Shown: one piece after another, positions 35,674 through 43,579 of the stretch
Position numbering within the stretch: position 1 is the stretch's first letter
Layout of the letters: each line of letters opens with the position of its first letter
Assembly: GCF_028882275.1 (NCBI RefSeq)
Contig: NZ_JARBUT010000022.1
Span: forward strand, 1-64,000
Direction of reading: 5' to 3'
DNA from: Nocardiopsis sp. N85
GTDB taxonomy: Bacteria > Actinomycetota > Actinomycetes > Streptosporangiales > Streptosporangiaceae
DNA length: 64,000 nucleotides
Program-made: the position numbers and the translations under genes
Notes under the pieces: model-generated
What the model was told of the DNA's origin: nothing
Seen by the model: the letters and a program-made list of their open reading frames with translations, nothing else
Database searches by the model: none

Positions 35674-36057
35674 TCACCGGGCCCGGAACCGGTACGCTCC
35701 CTCGGCCGCGTCACCGAGGAGCGGGTCGGGGGTTCCGTTGACGAGCACGTACGGGCGGACCAGGGGTTCGGCGTGGGCGTCGAGGAAGGGCAGGGGGTCC
35801 TCGGTCCTGGACCGGGGCACCAGAGTCGGTCGGGGGGCGGCCGGTGTCCCGTGCGGGGACGGCCCCGGTGCGGCCTCCAGCGCCGGGCGTCGCGGTGGCG
35901 CCTCCAACGCCGCGCGGAGCCCGCGGTCCTTGGAACGGGTGAGGACCGACGACACCGCGCTCAGCATCCACGCCAGCGCCGAAGCGCACGCCCACCACAG
36001 CCGGGACGTCGCCGTCGAGTGCGGCTTCCGGTGGCGTCCGTTGTTGACTCTGACCAT
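35674..36057 (-). CDS. Hypothetical small membrane-associated protein (127 aa)
   Basis: This unrecognised protein has 127 residues. It starts MVRVNNGRHRKPHSTATSRL and has one hydrophobic segment (about 20-40), a Pro/Ala-rich spacer and the C-terminal stretch PLVRPYVLVNGTPDPL. The ATG is supported by a GGAG ribosome-binding site seven bases upstream. The 282 bases downstream towards the VOC gene contain no gene. Confidence is limited because the family is unknown. Confidence 0.5.
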   Translation of the reverse strand: MVRVNNGRHRKPHSTATSRLWWACASALAWMLSAVSSVLTRSKDRGLRAALEAPPRRPALEAAPGPSPHGTPAAPRPTLVPRSRTEDPLPFLDAHAEPLVRPYVLVNGTPDPLLGDAAEGAYRFRAR

Positions 36058-36163
36058 GGTCGTGCTCCTGTCATGTGATCAATGTTGCTCAGATTCTGCG
36101 ATGGTCCCCCGAAGCGAGTGGACAAGGTGACCGATCCGTGCGCGATTTCCGCGGACGAAGGGC

Positions 36164-36442
36164 TCAGGGCATGACGTCGATGCTCAGGAGCGCGGAGAGC
36201 CGCGCGTCCTCGTAGGCCAGCACCGCGGCGTTGACGGCTCCCATCAGCGCGGCGTCCTCCAGGCCACCGACGGGGCGGATGCCTTTCTCCCACCGCCAGG
36301 CGCGCAGGTGCTCCGCCGCGGCGTCGAGCGCCTCACCGAGAGCCGCGGTGTCGATCCCTCCACCCTGGGAGACCATCGCCCTGGAAGACACCGACGATGC
36401 GGGCCGGGTGTGCCGAAGGGGGTGCTCGTGTGTCGGCATCAT
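36164..36442 (-). CDS. Hypothetical protein (92 aa)
   Basis: The protein has 92 residues. The N-terminal third is polar and disordered; the rest is predicted helical (DTAALGEALDAAAEHLRAW and DAALMGAVNAAVLAYEDARL). The start ATG has AGGAG seven bases upstream. It is divergent from the HTH/Tudor-like regulator gene across a 376-bp region containing repeated GTGGTCAA motifs, and may be that regulator's target. The family is not recognised. Confidence 0.55.
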   Translation of the reverse strand: MMPTHEHPLRHTRPASSVSSRAMVSQGGGIDTAALGEALDAAAEHLRAWRWEKGIRPVGGLEDAALMGAVNAAVLAYEDARLSALLSIDVMP

Positions 36443-36652
36443 GACTGTTCTCCTAGGAGTGGGCGGGCCTGTGGCCGTTGTCGGCGACGGCCGGATGGAC
36501 GAGGGGGAGCGGCCGGGGCGACCGCCGTGAACGCCCCCGTGTCCACGGCGGCCGCGATCCGGAGTCGTGCTCCATCGGGGCACAGGGGTGTCCCCGGGAA
36601 GACGGGAGTGAACCCGGGGGCTCCTGTGACCCGCTCGGAGATGATGGCACAC

Positions 36653-36692
36653 GTGGTCAAGATTGTGCAAACAGAGGTGACCAAGTGGTCAA
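36653..36692 (+). promoter_or_regulatory. Putative operator in a divergent promoter region
   Basis: TGACCAAGTGGTCA (36,678-36,691) is a perfect 6-bp inverted repeat with a 2-bp spacer. GTGGTCAA also occurs at 36,653 and 36,685, exactly 32 bases apart, about three helical turns. The region separates the 92-residue protein gene from the HTH gene, so autoregulation by the latter is a reasonable guess. Confidence 0.5.
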
Positions 36693-36818
36693 TCATGCTT
36701 GCCCGGATTGCCGTGTTCCAGGCGGAACGTATGACAGTCGATGCTCATGACGACCCTGTGCACAACGGCCACCGCCAGAAGTAACCTTGGACACGGACGC
36801 GACGTGGGAAGGCGGAAC

Positions 36819-37601
36819 ATGGTGGAGAAACCGACGAGGGGAGCACTCGTCAAGGCGCGGCGCAACGAGCTGGGCCTGTCCCAGAACGAACTCGCCGGTC
36901 TCGTGGGGGTGTCGCGCGGCACCATCCGCAACATCGAGGCCGACCTGGTCGAACCCAACAAGGCCACCTGGGTGTCCCTGGACCGTGTCCTCGGGAACAC
37001 GGAGGAGCAGGTCGGGGAGCCTTCGACCGAGGTCGGGGACCGGGTCGAACACGACTCCTACGGGCAGGGGGTGGTCGTCGCCCACGGTCAGGGCTCCCGT
37101 ATCCGGGTCGACTTCGGAGCGCCCCACGGGGAGAAGGACCTCGTCCTCAAGTACGCGCCGGCCGAACTGGTCGAGGAGGAGGAAACGGGTGGGTCGGAGA
37201 CCTCCCGTGGCCGCCCGGAGGCGGATCCCTCCTCGGTGCCCGGCGAGATCGCCGAGGTCCTCATGTCGGGGCCGGTCATCGATTACGAGGTGTTCCACCC
37301 CAAGGAGGGCGATGGCATCGCCGTCGTCACGATGCTGGTCAAGACCACGGACGCGCGGCTCTCCCGGCGGGAGCGGCGCTACATCTCCGAGGTCTGGGAC
37401 AGGCTCGCGGACTCATTGCACGCCGACCCGGACTCCGAGGACGTCCCGGAACCGGAACCGGAACCGGCCGCCCCGCAGCGTCGACCGGAGCCCGTCACCG
37501 AGCGCCGCACCGTCACCCGGCGGGCCGCGACCGGTACCCCGACGGCTGCTCACGGAACCGGTCCGGAGACCGGCGAGAGGGGTCGCGCCACGGGCCGCTG
37601 A
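36819..37601 (+). CDS. HTH regulator fused to a Tudor-like (UvrD/PcrA C-terminal type) module
   Basis: The protein has 260 residues. Residues about 7-60 are an HTH_3 domain (VKARRNELGLSQNELAGLVG, TIRNIEADLVEPNK). Residues about 72-117 (VGDRVEHDSYGQGVVVAHG, then a DLVLKYAPAEL ending) resemble the Tudor-like C-terminal domain of UvrD/PcrA helicases, which contacts RNA polymerase. A middle segment (about 145-205) is globular and unrecognised, and the tail is disordered. ATG at 36,819 follows GGAAGG; an upstream in-frame reading is not HTH-like. Confidence 0.65.
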   Translation: MVEKPTRGALVKARRNELGLSQNELAGLVGVSRGTIRNIEADLVEPNKATWVSLDRVLGNTEEQVGEPSTEVGDRVEHDSYGQGVVVAHGQGSRIRVDFGAPHGEKDLVLKYAPAELVEEEETGGSETSRGRPEADPSSVPGEIAEVLMSGPVIDYEVFHPKEGDGIAVVTMLVKTTDARLSRRERRYISEVWDRLADSLHADPDSEDVPEPEPEPAAPQRRPEPVTERRTVTRRAATGTPTAAHGTGPETGERGRATGR

Positions 37602-38021
37602 CCTAGGGCGATCCCTCCCCGCGTGATCCCAAGGACTTTCCCGCCCGCGCCGGGCCCTTCTCTGAGGCATCGGTACGACCGAGCCGCGCCCGATCCGCGG
37701 CGTTCCGGCCGATGAGGACCGAGTCCGGCTCCCCGAAGCGTCGGAAGCCGTACGAGACGACGCCGAGCGGGTCACCTTCCCTTGTTCCGATCCGGACCGC
37801 TCCCACTTCCCGACAGGTGGCCCTTCGGGCGACTCTGGTACCGGCTCCACCCCACGAGACTCTACGACGCCCTGTCCGAAGCGCTCCGGGCCCGTCCCCG
37901 GCACGCCGGGGAGGCGGACGCGGCGCCGGCCGCCCGCCGGGCGAACTCGACCCGCTGCTGAGGGGAGGAGGACCGCTGCCCGAGCCGTGGCGGCCGGGCC
38001 GACCGACCCCGGCGACGAAAG
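37602..38021. other. Intergenic region, nothing recognised
   Basis: These 420 bases between the HTH gene and the tRNA-Ser terminator hold only low-complexity arginine- and proline-rich readings without ribosome sites. No repeats or RNA structures stood out. Confidence 0.45.
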
Positions 38022-38049
38022 AGGCCGCCTGCTTCCCGGCAGACGGCCT
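38022..38049 (-). terminator. Terminator of tRNA-Ser
   Basis: AGGCCGCCTGC pairs with GCAGACGGCCT (one mismatch) around a six-base loop. On the minus strand it is followed by CTTTCGTCG. It lies directly downstream of the tRNA. Confidence 0.8.
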
Positions 38050-38053
38050 TTCG

Positions 38054-38142
38054 CGGAGGGTGTGGGATTTGAACCCACGAAGCCCCGTCAAGGACTTGGT
38101 GCTTTTCAAGAGCACTGCACTCGGCCGCTATGCGAACCCTCC
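38054..38142 (-). tRNA. tRNA-Ser (anticodon TGA)
   Basis: An 89-base class II tRNA has acceptor GGAGGGT paired with ACCCTCC, discriminator G, anticodon stem-loop GTGCT CTTGAAA AGCAC (anticodon TGA, reading UCA), a long variable arm and T arm GTGGG TTCAAAT CCCAC. CCA is not encoded. Confidence 0.95.
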
Positions 38143-38264
38143 CCCGGGACCTCTCGGTCTCCGTGGGTCATCGTAGCCCACGCGTCCACCTGGCACGTGG
38201 CCGCCGGGGAACTTCCCGGCGCCAGGGTGGCGTGTGTGGGTTACCCGCGAGTAACATTCGAGAC

Positions 38265-38732
38265 ATGGCAAACATGAACGCCGAGACGGCGGAGATGGTC
38301 AAGTCCGGTTTCCTGGCCGCGGTGCCCTTCGCCCGCACCCTCGGCCTCTCCTTCATCGACCTGGACCTCGGCCGCGCCGAGATGCGCCTGCCCGACGACC
38401 CCGACCACCACAACCACATCGGTGGGGCGCACGCGGGCGCCATGTTCACCCTGGCCGAGTCGGCCTCCGGCGCCATCATCGTCGGTACCTTCGGCGACAC
38501 CATGGACCGCGCCCTGCCCCTGCCCACCAAGGCCGAGATCCACTTTTTGAAGATGGCCACCGGCGACCTGACCGCCGAGGCCGTGCTCGGCCGCCCGCGC
38601 GAAGAGGTCATCGCCGAACTCGACGGGGGCCGGCGCCCCGAGTTCCCCATCGACGTGGAGATCCGTATGGCGGACGGCACCGTCACCGGCAAGATGACGA
38701 TCATCTGGACGCTCAAGCCGAACCGGAAGTGA
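38265..38732 (+). CDS. Hotdog-fold thioesterase-like protein (DUF4442)
   Basis: The protein has 155 residues with a single hotdog domain. PDHHNHIGGAHAGAMFTLAESASG contains the helix and catalytic-type residues shared by DUF4442 and PaaI thioesterases. A substrate acyl-CoA is likely but unidentified. ATG lies seven bases after TAACAT with no ribosome site, so the transcript is probably leaderless. It precedes the beta-clamp paralogue by 137 bases in the same direction. Confidence 0.85.
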   Translation: MANMNAETAEMVKSGFLAAVPFARTLGLSFIDLDLGRAEMRLPDDPDHHNHIGGAHAGAMFTLAESASGAIIVGTFGDTMDRALPLPTKAEIHFLKMATGDLTAEAVLGRPREEVIAELDGGRRPEFPIDVEIRMADGTVTGKMTIIWTLKPNRK

Positions 38733-38869
38733 CACCCGCCCCCACAGCCACATAACGAACACGATCGGCCCTGGTCGCGCCCCCTTTTCACGGGTCCGTC
38801 CGGGGCTCGTCGCTTTGTCGTCTCCGCTGGGTACGTTGACCCTGAACCATGCCGACGAGGAGGCAGATC

Positions 38870-40018
38870 GTGAAACTGCGTGTGGACCGCGACGCGTTCG
38901 CCGAGGCGGTGGCCTGGACCGCGCGGGCCCTCCCCAGCCGCCCCGCCGTACCCGTGCTCGCCGGAATGCGACTGGAGGTCCCCCAGGGCGGTTCCACGCT
39001 GGGTCTGTCCGGCTTCGACTACGAGGTCTCCACGCGGGCCTCGGTCGAGGTGCTGGTGGAGGAGGCCGGCGCGGTTCTGGTCCCCGGCCGGCTGCTCTCC
39101 GAGATCGTGCGCACCCTCCCCGAGGGCTCGGTGCACATCGACACCGACGGCACGAGGGTGCGGATCAGCGGGGGCGCCGCCCGGTTCACCCTCATCACCA
39201 TGCCCCTGGAGGACTATCCCACCCTGCCCGGCATGCCGGACAGGATCGGTTCGGTGCCCGCCGACACCTTCGTGGAGGCGGTCCGCCAGGTCACCCCCGC
39301 CGCGAGTCGCGACGACACCCTGCCGATGCTGACCGGCGCCTACCTCGACTTCACCGCCGACACGTTGAGCCTGGTGGCCACCGACCGCTACCGCATCGCG
39401 GTGCGCGAACTGTGGTGGAAACCGGACGACCCCGACATCGACGTGTCCGCGCTGGTGCCCGCGCGCACCCTGCACGACATGGTCCGGGGCGTGATCGGCG
39501 GCTCCAACGTCGACGTGGCCCTGTCGACCGGGCCCGGAAGCGGCGGGTTGGCGCCGGGGGAGGGGACCATCGGCTTCGAGAACGGGGTGCGCAGCAGCAC
39601 CACCCGGTTGATCGACAGCGATTTCGTCAAGTACGCCGCCTGGTTCCCCGCCGAGTTCGCCGCCCGTGCCGAGGTGGCGGTGGCCCCACTGATGGAGGCG
39701 GTCAAGCGGGTGGCCCTGGTGGCAGACCGGCACACGCCGCTGCGATTGGCGTTCAGCGAGGGCGAGGTGTCGCTGGAGGCGGGTTCCGGTGAGGACGCCC
39801 AGGCGGTGGAGGCGATCGCCGTCGACTACCAGGGCGATCCGCTGCGGGTCGCGTTCCGTCCGGACTATCTGATGGACGGTCTCACGGCGATCTCGACGGA
39901 CATCGCCCACCTGAACTTCACGGAACCGACGAAACCCGCCGTGTTCACCGAGGTTCCGTCCAAGGAGGGTGAGGCCCCCTCCTTCCGGTATCTGGTACAG
40001 CCGTTGCGGGTGTCCTGA
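38870..40018 (+). CDS. dnaN: DNA polymerase III beta clamp, second copy
   Basis: The protein has 382 residues in three clamp domains: about 1-120, 125-250 and 255-382. Motifs include LPSRPAVPVLAGMRLEV, LEDYPTLPGMPD, ATDRYRIAVRELWW and the C-terminal YLVQPLRV in place of the usual YL.MPMRL ending. The clamp tethers DNA polymerase III to DNA. The GTG start follows GAGGAGG. It is not flanked by dnaA, recF or gyrB and so is unlikely to be the primary dnaN of the origin region. The modified C-terminus supports a paralogue. Confidence 0.82.
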   Translation: MKLRVDRDAFAEAVAWTARALPSRPAVPVLAGMRLEVPQGGSTLGLSGFDYEVSTRASVEVLVEEAGAVLVPGRLLSEIVRTLPEGSVHIDTDGTRVRISGGAARFTLITMPLEDYPTLPGMPDRIGSVPADTFVEAVRQVTPAASRDDTLPMLTGAYLDFTADTLSLVATDRYRIAVRELWWKPDDPDIDVSALVPARTLHDMVRGVIGGSNVDVALSTGPGSGGLAPGEGTIGFENGVRSSTTRLIDSDFVKYAAWFPAEFAARAEVAVAPLMEAVKRVALVADRHTPLRLAFSEGEVSLEAGSGEDAQAVEAIAVDYQGDPLRVAFRPDYLMDGLTAISTDIAHLNFTEPTKPAVFTEVPSKEGEAPSFRYLVQPLRVS

Positions 40019-40056
40019 TCAGCGGATTCGGGCCTTTTCCCCGACTTGCCGACGAT

Positions 40057-40213
40057 CTTTCCACAGGTTTTCCACAGGCTGGCGATCAGCCTGTGGATAA
40101 CCCGGGGTAATCAGCCCCAGGAGCACCCGAATCGCCCCCGCTTCGCTCTCGCATTTACGCTTTGACGTGCGAGAACGTCGCAGGGGGCGTTTCTGTGCAC
40201 AGCCTGTGGAAAA
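40057..40213 (+). promoter_or_regulatory. Cluster of DnaA-box-like sequences after the clamp gene
   Basis: A perfect DnaA box (TTATCCACA, minus strand) lies at 40,092-40,100. TTTTCCACA occurs at 40,068-40,076 (plus) and 40,205-40,213 (minus), and a weaker CTTTCCACA at 40,057. The four sites lie in both orientations within 160 bases of a 277-bp intergenic region. No AT-rich unwinding element is evident. This may be a DnaA-titrating or regulatory cluster rather than an origin. Confidence 0.55.
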
Positions 40214-40295
40214 CTTCGTGGATCGGAGCCTTCTCCGACCCCCCAAAGTGACGCAAACTAGGACATAAGGTGCAAGGCTGGCAAGTCTTGCTCAG

Positions 40296-41129
40296 TCACT
40301 CTTTTGTGGGCAGAGAGGACGTACCCCCACCGGTTACGGACGTCTCCAGGCCCAACTGCGCCTGCCGCCCTCGCTGGTATCCCGCCCGCGCCCCGGCCGG
40401 GCTGTGCGTCCGCTCCGGCCGGTGCTTGCGCAACTGCGGGAACTGCTTCTGGAACTCCTCCTGGACGCGGTGCACGTCGTCGCGCAGCACCAGTTCGGCG
40501 CCGCGGATCGAGGTCCCGTCCTTGCCGGCCGAGAAACCCCCCGTGCCGTTCGGCCCCGCCATCTCCTGCAAGCGCCGACGGAACTCCTTGATGCGCTCGG
40601 CGACCGCCTGCCCGTAAGCGCGCACGAACGATCGGTAGTACCTTTTGCGCTCGGTCTCCAGGGCCGACCGTGTGTAGTTGCGCAGTTCGCGGATATCGGT
40701 CACGTGCGCCGAGCTCATGAACTTCGCCGACGACTCCATCTGCATGGAGATCGACGGCATCAGCATGCGCAGCGCGTCCAGCGCGCTGACCGTGCCCACC
40801 AGGATGATCACCCGGTCGGTGTTCTCCGAGGAGTTGCCTCGGACCGCCGACTGGCATCCGTAGGCGGCGGCGATGTCGGCCAGGGCGCGCACGCGGGCCT
40901 TGCCGTGGCCGCCCGCCCCGGAGACGGTGTAGTCCATGCGGCCGATCGCGTCGGGTTCCTCGCCCCGCTCCGCGCGGGTCTCGGCCTCCGCGATCGCGTG
41001 GCGGGTCATCAGCTCGGCGGCCTTGGCGGTGAACGCCTGGCTCTCGGCATCGGTGACCGAGGGGTCCTCCGCCATGCGGAGGAGCCCTCGGACCCGCTCG
41101 ACCATCTTCTGACGAGCAGCTTCAGTCAT
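40296..41129 (-). CDS. DUF2786 protein
   Basis: The protein has 277 residues. The N-terminal segment (about 5-45: MVERVRGLLRMAEDPSVTDAE, QAFTAKAAELM) is the DUF2786 signature. A middle domain (about 75-190) contains IILVGTVSALDALRMLMPSI and AHVTDIRELRNYTRSA, and the C-terminal 80 residues are basic. DUF2786 proteins occur in actinobacteria and phages with no established function; some resemble metal-dependent proteins. The ATG start has no competing alternatives nearby. Confidence 0.8.
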   Translation of the reverse strand: MTEAARQKMVERVRGLLRMAEDPSVTDAESQAFTAKAAELMTRHAIAEAETRAERGEEPDAIGRMDYTVSGAGGHGKARVRALADIAAAYGCQSAVRGNSSENTDRVIILVGTVSALDALRMLMPSISMQMESSAKFMSSAHVTDIRELRNYTRSALETERKRYYRSFVRAYGQAVAERIKEFRRRLQEMAGPNGTGGFSAGKDGTSIRGAELVLRDDVHRVQEEFQKQFPQLRKHRPERTHSPAGARAGYQRGRQAQLGLETSVTGGGTSSLPTKE

Positions 41130-41192
41130 CGGCGCCCGGTTGCTCCCGTAGGTGTGTTCTCCCTTTCCGCACCTGAGCGGAAAACACCGAGC

Positions 41193-41591
41193 CTACTTCT
41201 TGTCCCCGACCACCATGGCGATCACGCCCACCGTCGCCCAGATCGCCAGGGCGACGAAGATCGCCGTGAACGGGCTCAACGTGAGGATCCCGTAGCCCAC
41301 ACCGCCCACGATCGCGGGAACCGCGGCGTATCGGAAGGGGTAGGCGGCCGCGTACCGCCTGCCCCGTCGATCGGCCTTCTTGCTGAGCACGCCCCCCACG
41401 CCGCCGATCAGCGAGAAGAAGATCACGGCCGCGCCCAGGCCCGACATGACGGCGGGGAGGATGCCGCCGCTCAGGCTGGTCAAGAAGAAGAGGGCGCCAC
41501 CGGCCGCCCCACCCAGCACGGACATCGTCCAAGGCCAGATCATCGTCGCCGAGGCGACGGGAGTGAATGCGTTACCGCGCTCCAGCGTCAT
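41193..41591 (-). CDS. Hypothetical membrane protein (about 132 aa)
   Basis: Four hydrophobic segments (near 16-37, 42-63, 80-100 and 104-125) are separated by short loops, one of them strongly basic (KKADRRGRRY). The likely start is ATG at 41,591 with GGAG eight bases upstream; a GTG two codons earlier is possible. It lies 63 bases upstream of the DUF2786 gene on the same strand, so the two may be cotranscribed. No family is recognised. Confidence 0.65.
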   Translation of the reverse strand: MTLERGNAFTPVASATMIWPWTMSVLGGAAGGALFFLTSLSGGILPAVMSGLGAAVIFFSLIGGVGGVLSKKADRRGRRYAAAYPFRYAAVPAIVGGVGYGILTLSPFTAIFVALAIWATVGVIAMVVGDKK

Positions 41592-41787
41592 GTCCACCGC
41601 TCCAGTCCGTTCGCGTGACGACCGCTCTCGGCCGGGCCGTCCCCATCAGAATGCAATGCCCCGGGTCGCACGCGCATCAGGGCACACCCCTGACTTACCC
41701 CCGAGGGACCGCCACCGCACTCCGGAGGGTGCGGCCGGTGGACGGACGGGGGATACGCGGACCACGTCGGCACAACGAACGGTCGAC

Positions 41788-42330
41788 TCAAGAAGTGCCC
41801 GCCGGGGACGCCCCACCCGTTCGGCCGAGTCCGGTGACCCCGGTGACGCCGGGGGCGTCGACGCTCCTGCTCAGATCCGTCACCAGCGACGGCCAGGCCG
41901 TCCGGAAGGCGGGCAGCAGCGGCAGCGACTCCGCCGTCGTCACCGGCACCCACCGGATCTCGATGCTCTCCTCGTTGCCGGGTTCGAAGGGGGCCAGCTC
42001 CGGAACCCTCACCAGGAACGTGTCGTAGCGCCATACCGCCAGGTCGTGTTCGTGCACCCCCACCACCGTGTAGCCGGCCAGGTCGCCGGCGATCTCCTCG
42101 CGGAACTCCCGGATCGCCGCCTCCAAGGGGGTCTCGTCCCGGTTGCGCGCACCACCGGGAATGCCCCACAGGCCGCCCATGTGCGTCCACTCGGCCCGGT
42201 GCTGGAGGAGGACATGGCCGGTTCCGGCCACGTCGGTGCCGTACAACAGCAACCCGGCGGCCCCGTAGACTCCCCAGCGCTTGGACCCGTCCGGCAGACC
42301 CACCCAGCCGTTCCCGTCGCCGTCCTCCAT
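41788..42330 (-). CDS. NUDIX hydrolase
   Basis: The protein has 180 residues. The NUDIX box is intact: GGARNRDETPLEAAI continues into REFREEI. GVYGAAGLLLYG and LLQHRAEWTHMGGLWGIPGG are typical of the MutT-like/ADP-ribose group. It hydrolyses a nucleoside diphosphate linked to another moiety; the substrate is not predictable. ATG at 42,330 follows GGGAGG and gives a family-like N-terminus, while the longer open frame is low complexity. Confidence 0.88.
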   Translation of the reverse strand: MEDGDGNGWVGLPDGSKRWGVYGAAGLLLYGTDVAGTGHVLLQHRAEWTHMGGLWGIPGGARNRDETPLEAAIREFREEIAGDLAGYTVVGVHEHDLAVWRYDTFLVRVPELAPFEPGNEESIEIRWVPVTTAESLPLLPAFRTAWPSLVTDLSRSVDAPGVTGVTGLGRTGGASPAGTS

Positions 42331-42994
42331 CAATGCCTCCCGATTCCCCGTGCGCCCTGCCTCGCGCACACCGTCCGTCATCCGTGATCCGTCGTTCGCC
42401 GAGGCGCCCGTGCGCGGACGGTGACGCCCACTACTCTCCTGAACCCACGGCACGCTCGACGACTTCCGCAATCCTCTTACCCGCGTACGCGCCCGGTCTC
42501 GCCGGACGCTACTGGGTCCCATCGTCGTGCGTCCACACCGCCGGAACGCTGCTGCACGCGGTACCGCCGCGCGGGCCGGTCCGACTCGCCGACGTCGACC
42601 GGAGCCGCCCGCTCGCCGGACTCGGTCCGACCCCGATCACGTTCGTGATCATGTCCCAGGTGGTGCGCTCAGGACCGCCGCCGATCGACGCCGAACCGCG
42701 CGGAGGTGGTCCGGGAGGGACCGCCGGACCGGTTCGTCGAAGGCGGGCGCGGGGGGCGCGGCGCCGCCCCGGCGGTCACGCCGTTCCTGCCGGTGAGGTC
42801 CCGATCGCGTTTCGTCCGATGCCGCCCGGGTATCGGAAAAACCGAATACGCTCTCGGAGTCGATTACCATTCCACTCCGTCCCGCCGTGCGCCGGCCCTC
42901 CCGCCCCGGTGCTCCGGGAAAAGCCACGGGTGCGTGATCGGGTATTCCGGAGACCCTGCCCGGAGTGAGCCGTGACCCCGGTCTCCTCGTGGAC

Positions 42995-43023
42995 TGTAAG
43001 TGGACTGAAAGCGCCCTGAAAGA
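42995..43023 (+). promoter_or_regulatory. SARP-box-like heptamer repeats with 11-bp spacing
   Basis: Three direct heptamers TGTAAGT (42,995), TGAAAGC (43,006) and TGAAAGA (43,017) start exactly 11 bases apart on the same strand. SARP regulators such as ActII-4, DnrI and AfsR bind tandem heptamers with this spacing next to the promoter. A SARP gene lies 560 bases downstream, so these are likely its targets, driving the small peptide gene between them. Confidence 0.65.
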
Positions 43024-43118
43024 GGGTGGCTCCAGTGTTGAACACGTTCGGCACGACCGGTCGTCGCGAGAGGACGGCTCGCGTACCCCTGGACCGGGTC
43101 GACGTTCGTTGGACACAT

Positions 43119-43161
43119 GCCACCCGTGGCGTTCCCCGAGGCGGAGTTCGCCACGGGTGGC
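43119..43161 (+). promoter_or_regulatory. Leader hairpin before the proline-rich peptide gene
   Basis: GCCACCCGTGGCG and CGCCACGGGTGGC form a perfect 13-bp stem with a 17-base loop, 31 bases before the peptide ATG. It is not followed by a T run, so it may stabilise the transcript or act as an attenuator or operator rather than a simple terminator. Confidence 0.5.
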
Positions 43162-43192
43162 CCTGTCCGCCCGAAGGGCGGTGAGTTCCGTG

Positions 43193-43462
43193 ATGACACT
43201 CAGACGACGTAGGGCCACCTTGCGGCTCTATACGAGCGCGGTGAGACGAGGAGTGCGAGTCCCCCAGATGCTGACTCTCGATGACCGCTTCGGGGCGATC
43301 GTCGCCGACGGGATGCCCGAGGCGAAGATGAGGCCCTACCAGGAGCCCGACCCGGTGGCGCCGGCCCCCGCTTACCCGGAGCCCGACCCGGTGGCGCCGG
43401 TCCCCGCCGAGGAGCCCCGTCAGGGAATGCCGGTCGAAGAAGTGCCCAAGGAAGAGAAGTAG
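43193..43462 (+). CDS. Small basic and proline-rich repeat peptide (89 aa)
   Basis: The peptide has 89 residues. The N-terminal 25 are strongly basic (MTLRRRRATLRLYTSAVRRG). After a short globular-looking segment (MLTLDDRFGAIVADGMPEA) the C-terminal half is acidic and proline-rich, with a tandem repeat of EPDPVAPAPAYP/EPDPVAPVPAEE. There is no signal peptide and no Cys. An alternative start at Met26 would give 64 residues. It lies between SARP-type heptamers and a SARP regulator gene. The family is unrecognised; its setting recalls the small AfsS protein controlled by AfsR, without sequence similarity that I can see. Confidence 0.55.
   Translation: MTLRRRRATLRLYTSAVRRGVRVPQMLTLDDRFGAIVADGMPEAKMRPYQEPDPVAPAPAYPEPDPVAPVPAEEPRQGMPVEEVPKEEK
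43342..43400 (+). repeat. 23-bp perfect direct repeat inside the peptide gene
   Basis: Copies at 43,342-43,364 and 43,378-43,400 are identical and 36 bases apart, encoding a 12-residue repeat of the EPDPVAP type. The frame is preserved, indicating a duplicated peptide unit. Confidence 0.85.
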
Positions 43463-43579
43463 CGGCTTGAAGTAGCCAAAAGATCACTCCGGGTATCTGA
43501 TGCGAGGGGAAGATGCTCGGAGCCTTTGGCGTGCCCGGATTCCGATTGTGCGCAATTCGCCTTGCTAGGGTTGCTGCTT

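Larger units (their letters stand above)
42331..43192. other. Long intergenic region upstream of the peptide and SARP genes
   Basis: No gene is supported in these 860 bases. The first 500 are low complexity, with a modestly AT-richer patch near 42,830-42,890. The right-hand part holds the heptamer repeats and a hairpin listed separately, making it a probable promoter and 5' leader for the small proline-rich peptide gene. Confidence 0.5.

Noticed and set aside
40019..40295. The chromosomal replication origin
   Set aside because: Only about four DnaA boxes and no AT-rich segment are present, and dnaA, recF and gyrB are not adjacent; actinomycete origins between dnaA and dnaN have many more boxes.
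42649..43218. A 189-codon minus-strand open frame upstream of the peptide gene
   Set aside because: Arginine- and proline-rich shadow with no ribosome site; it runs across the SARP-type repeats and hairpin.
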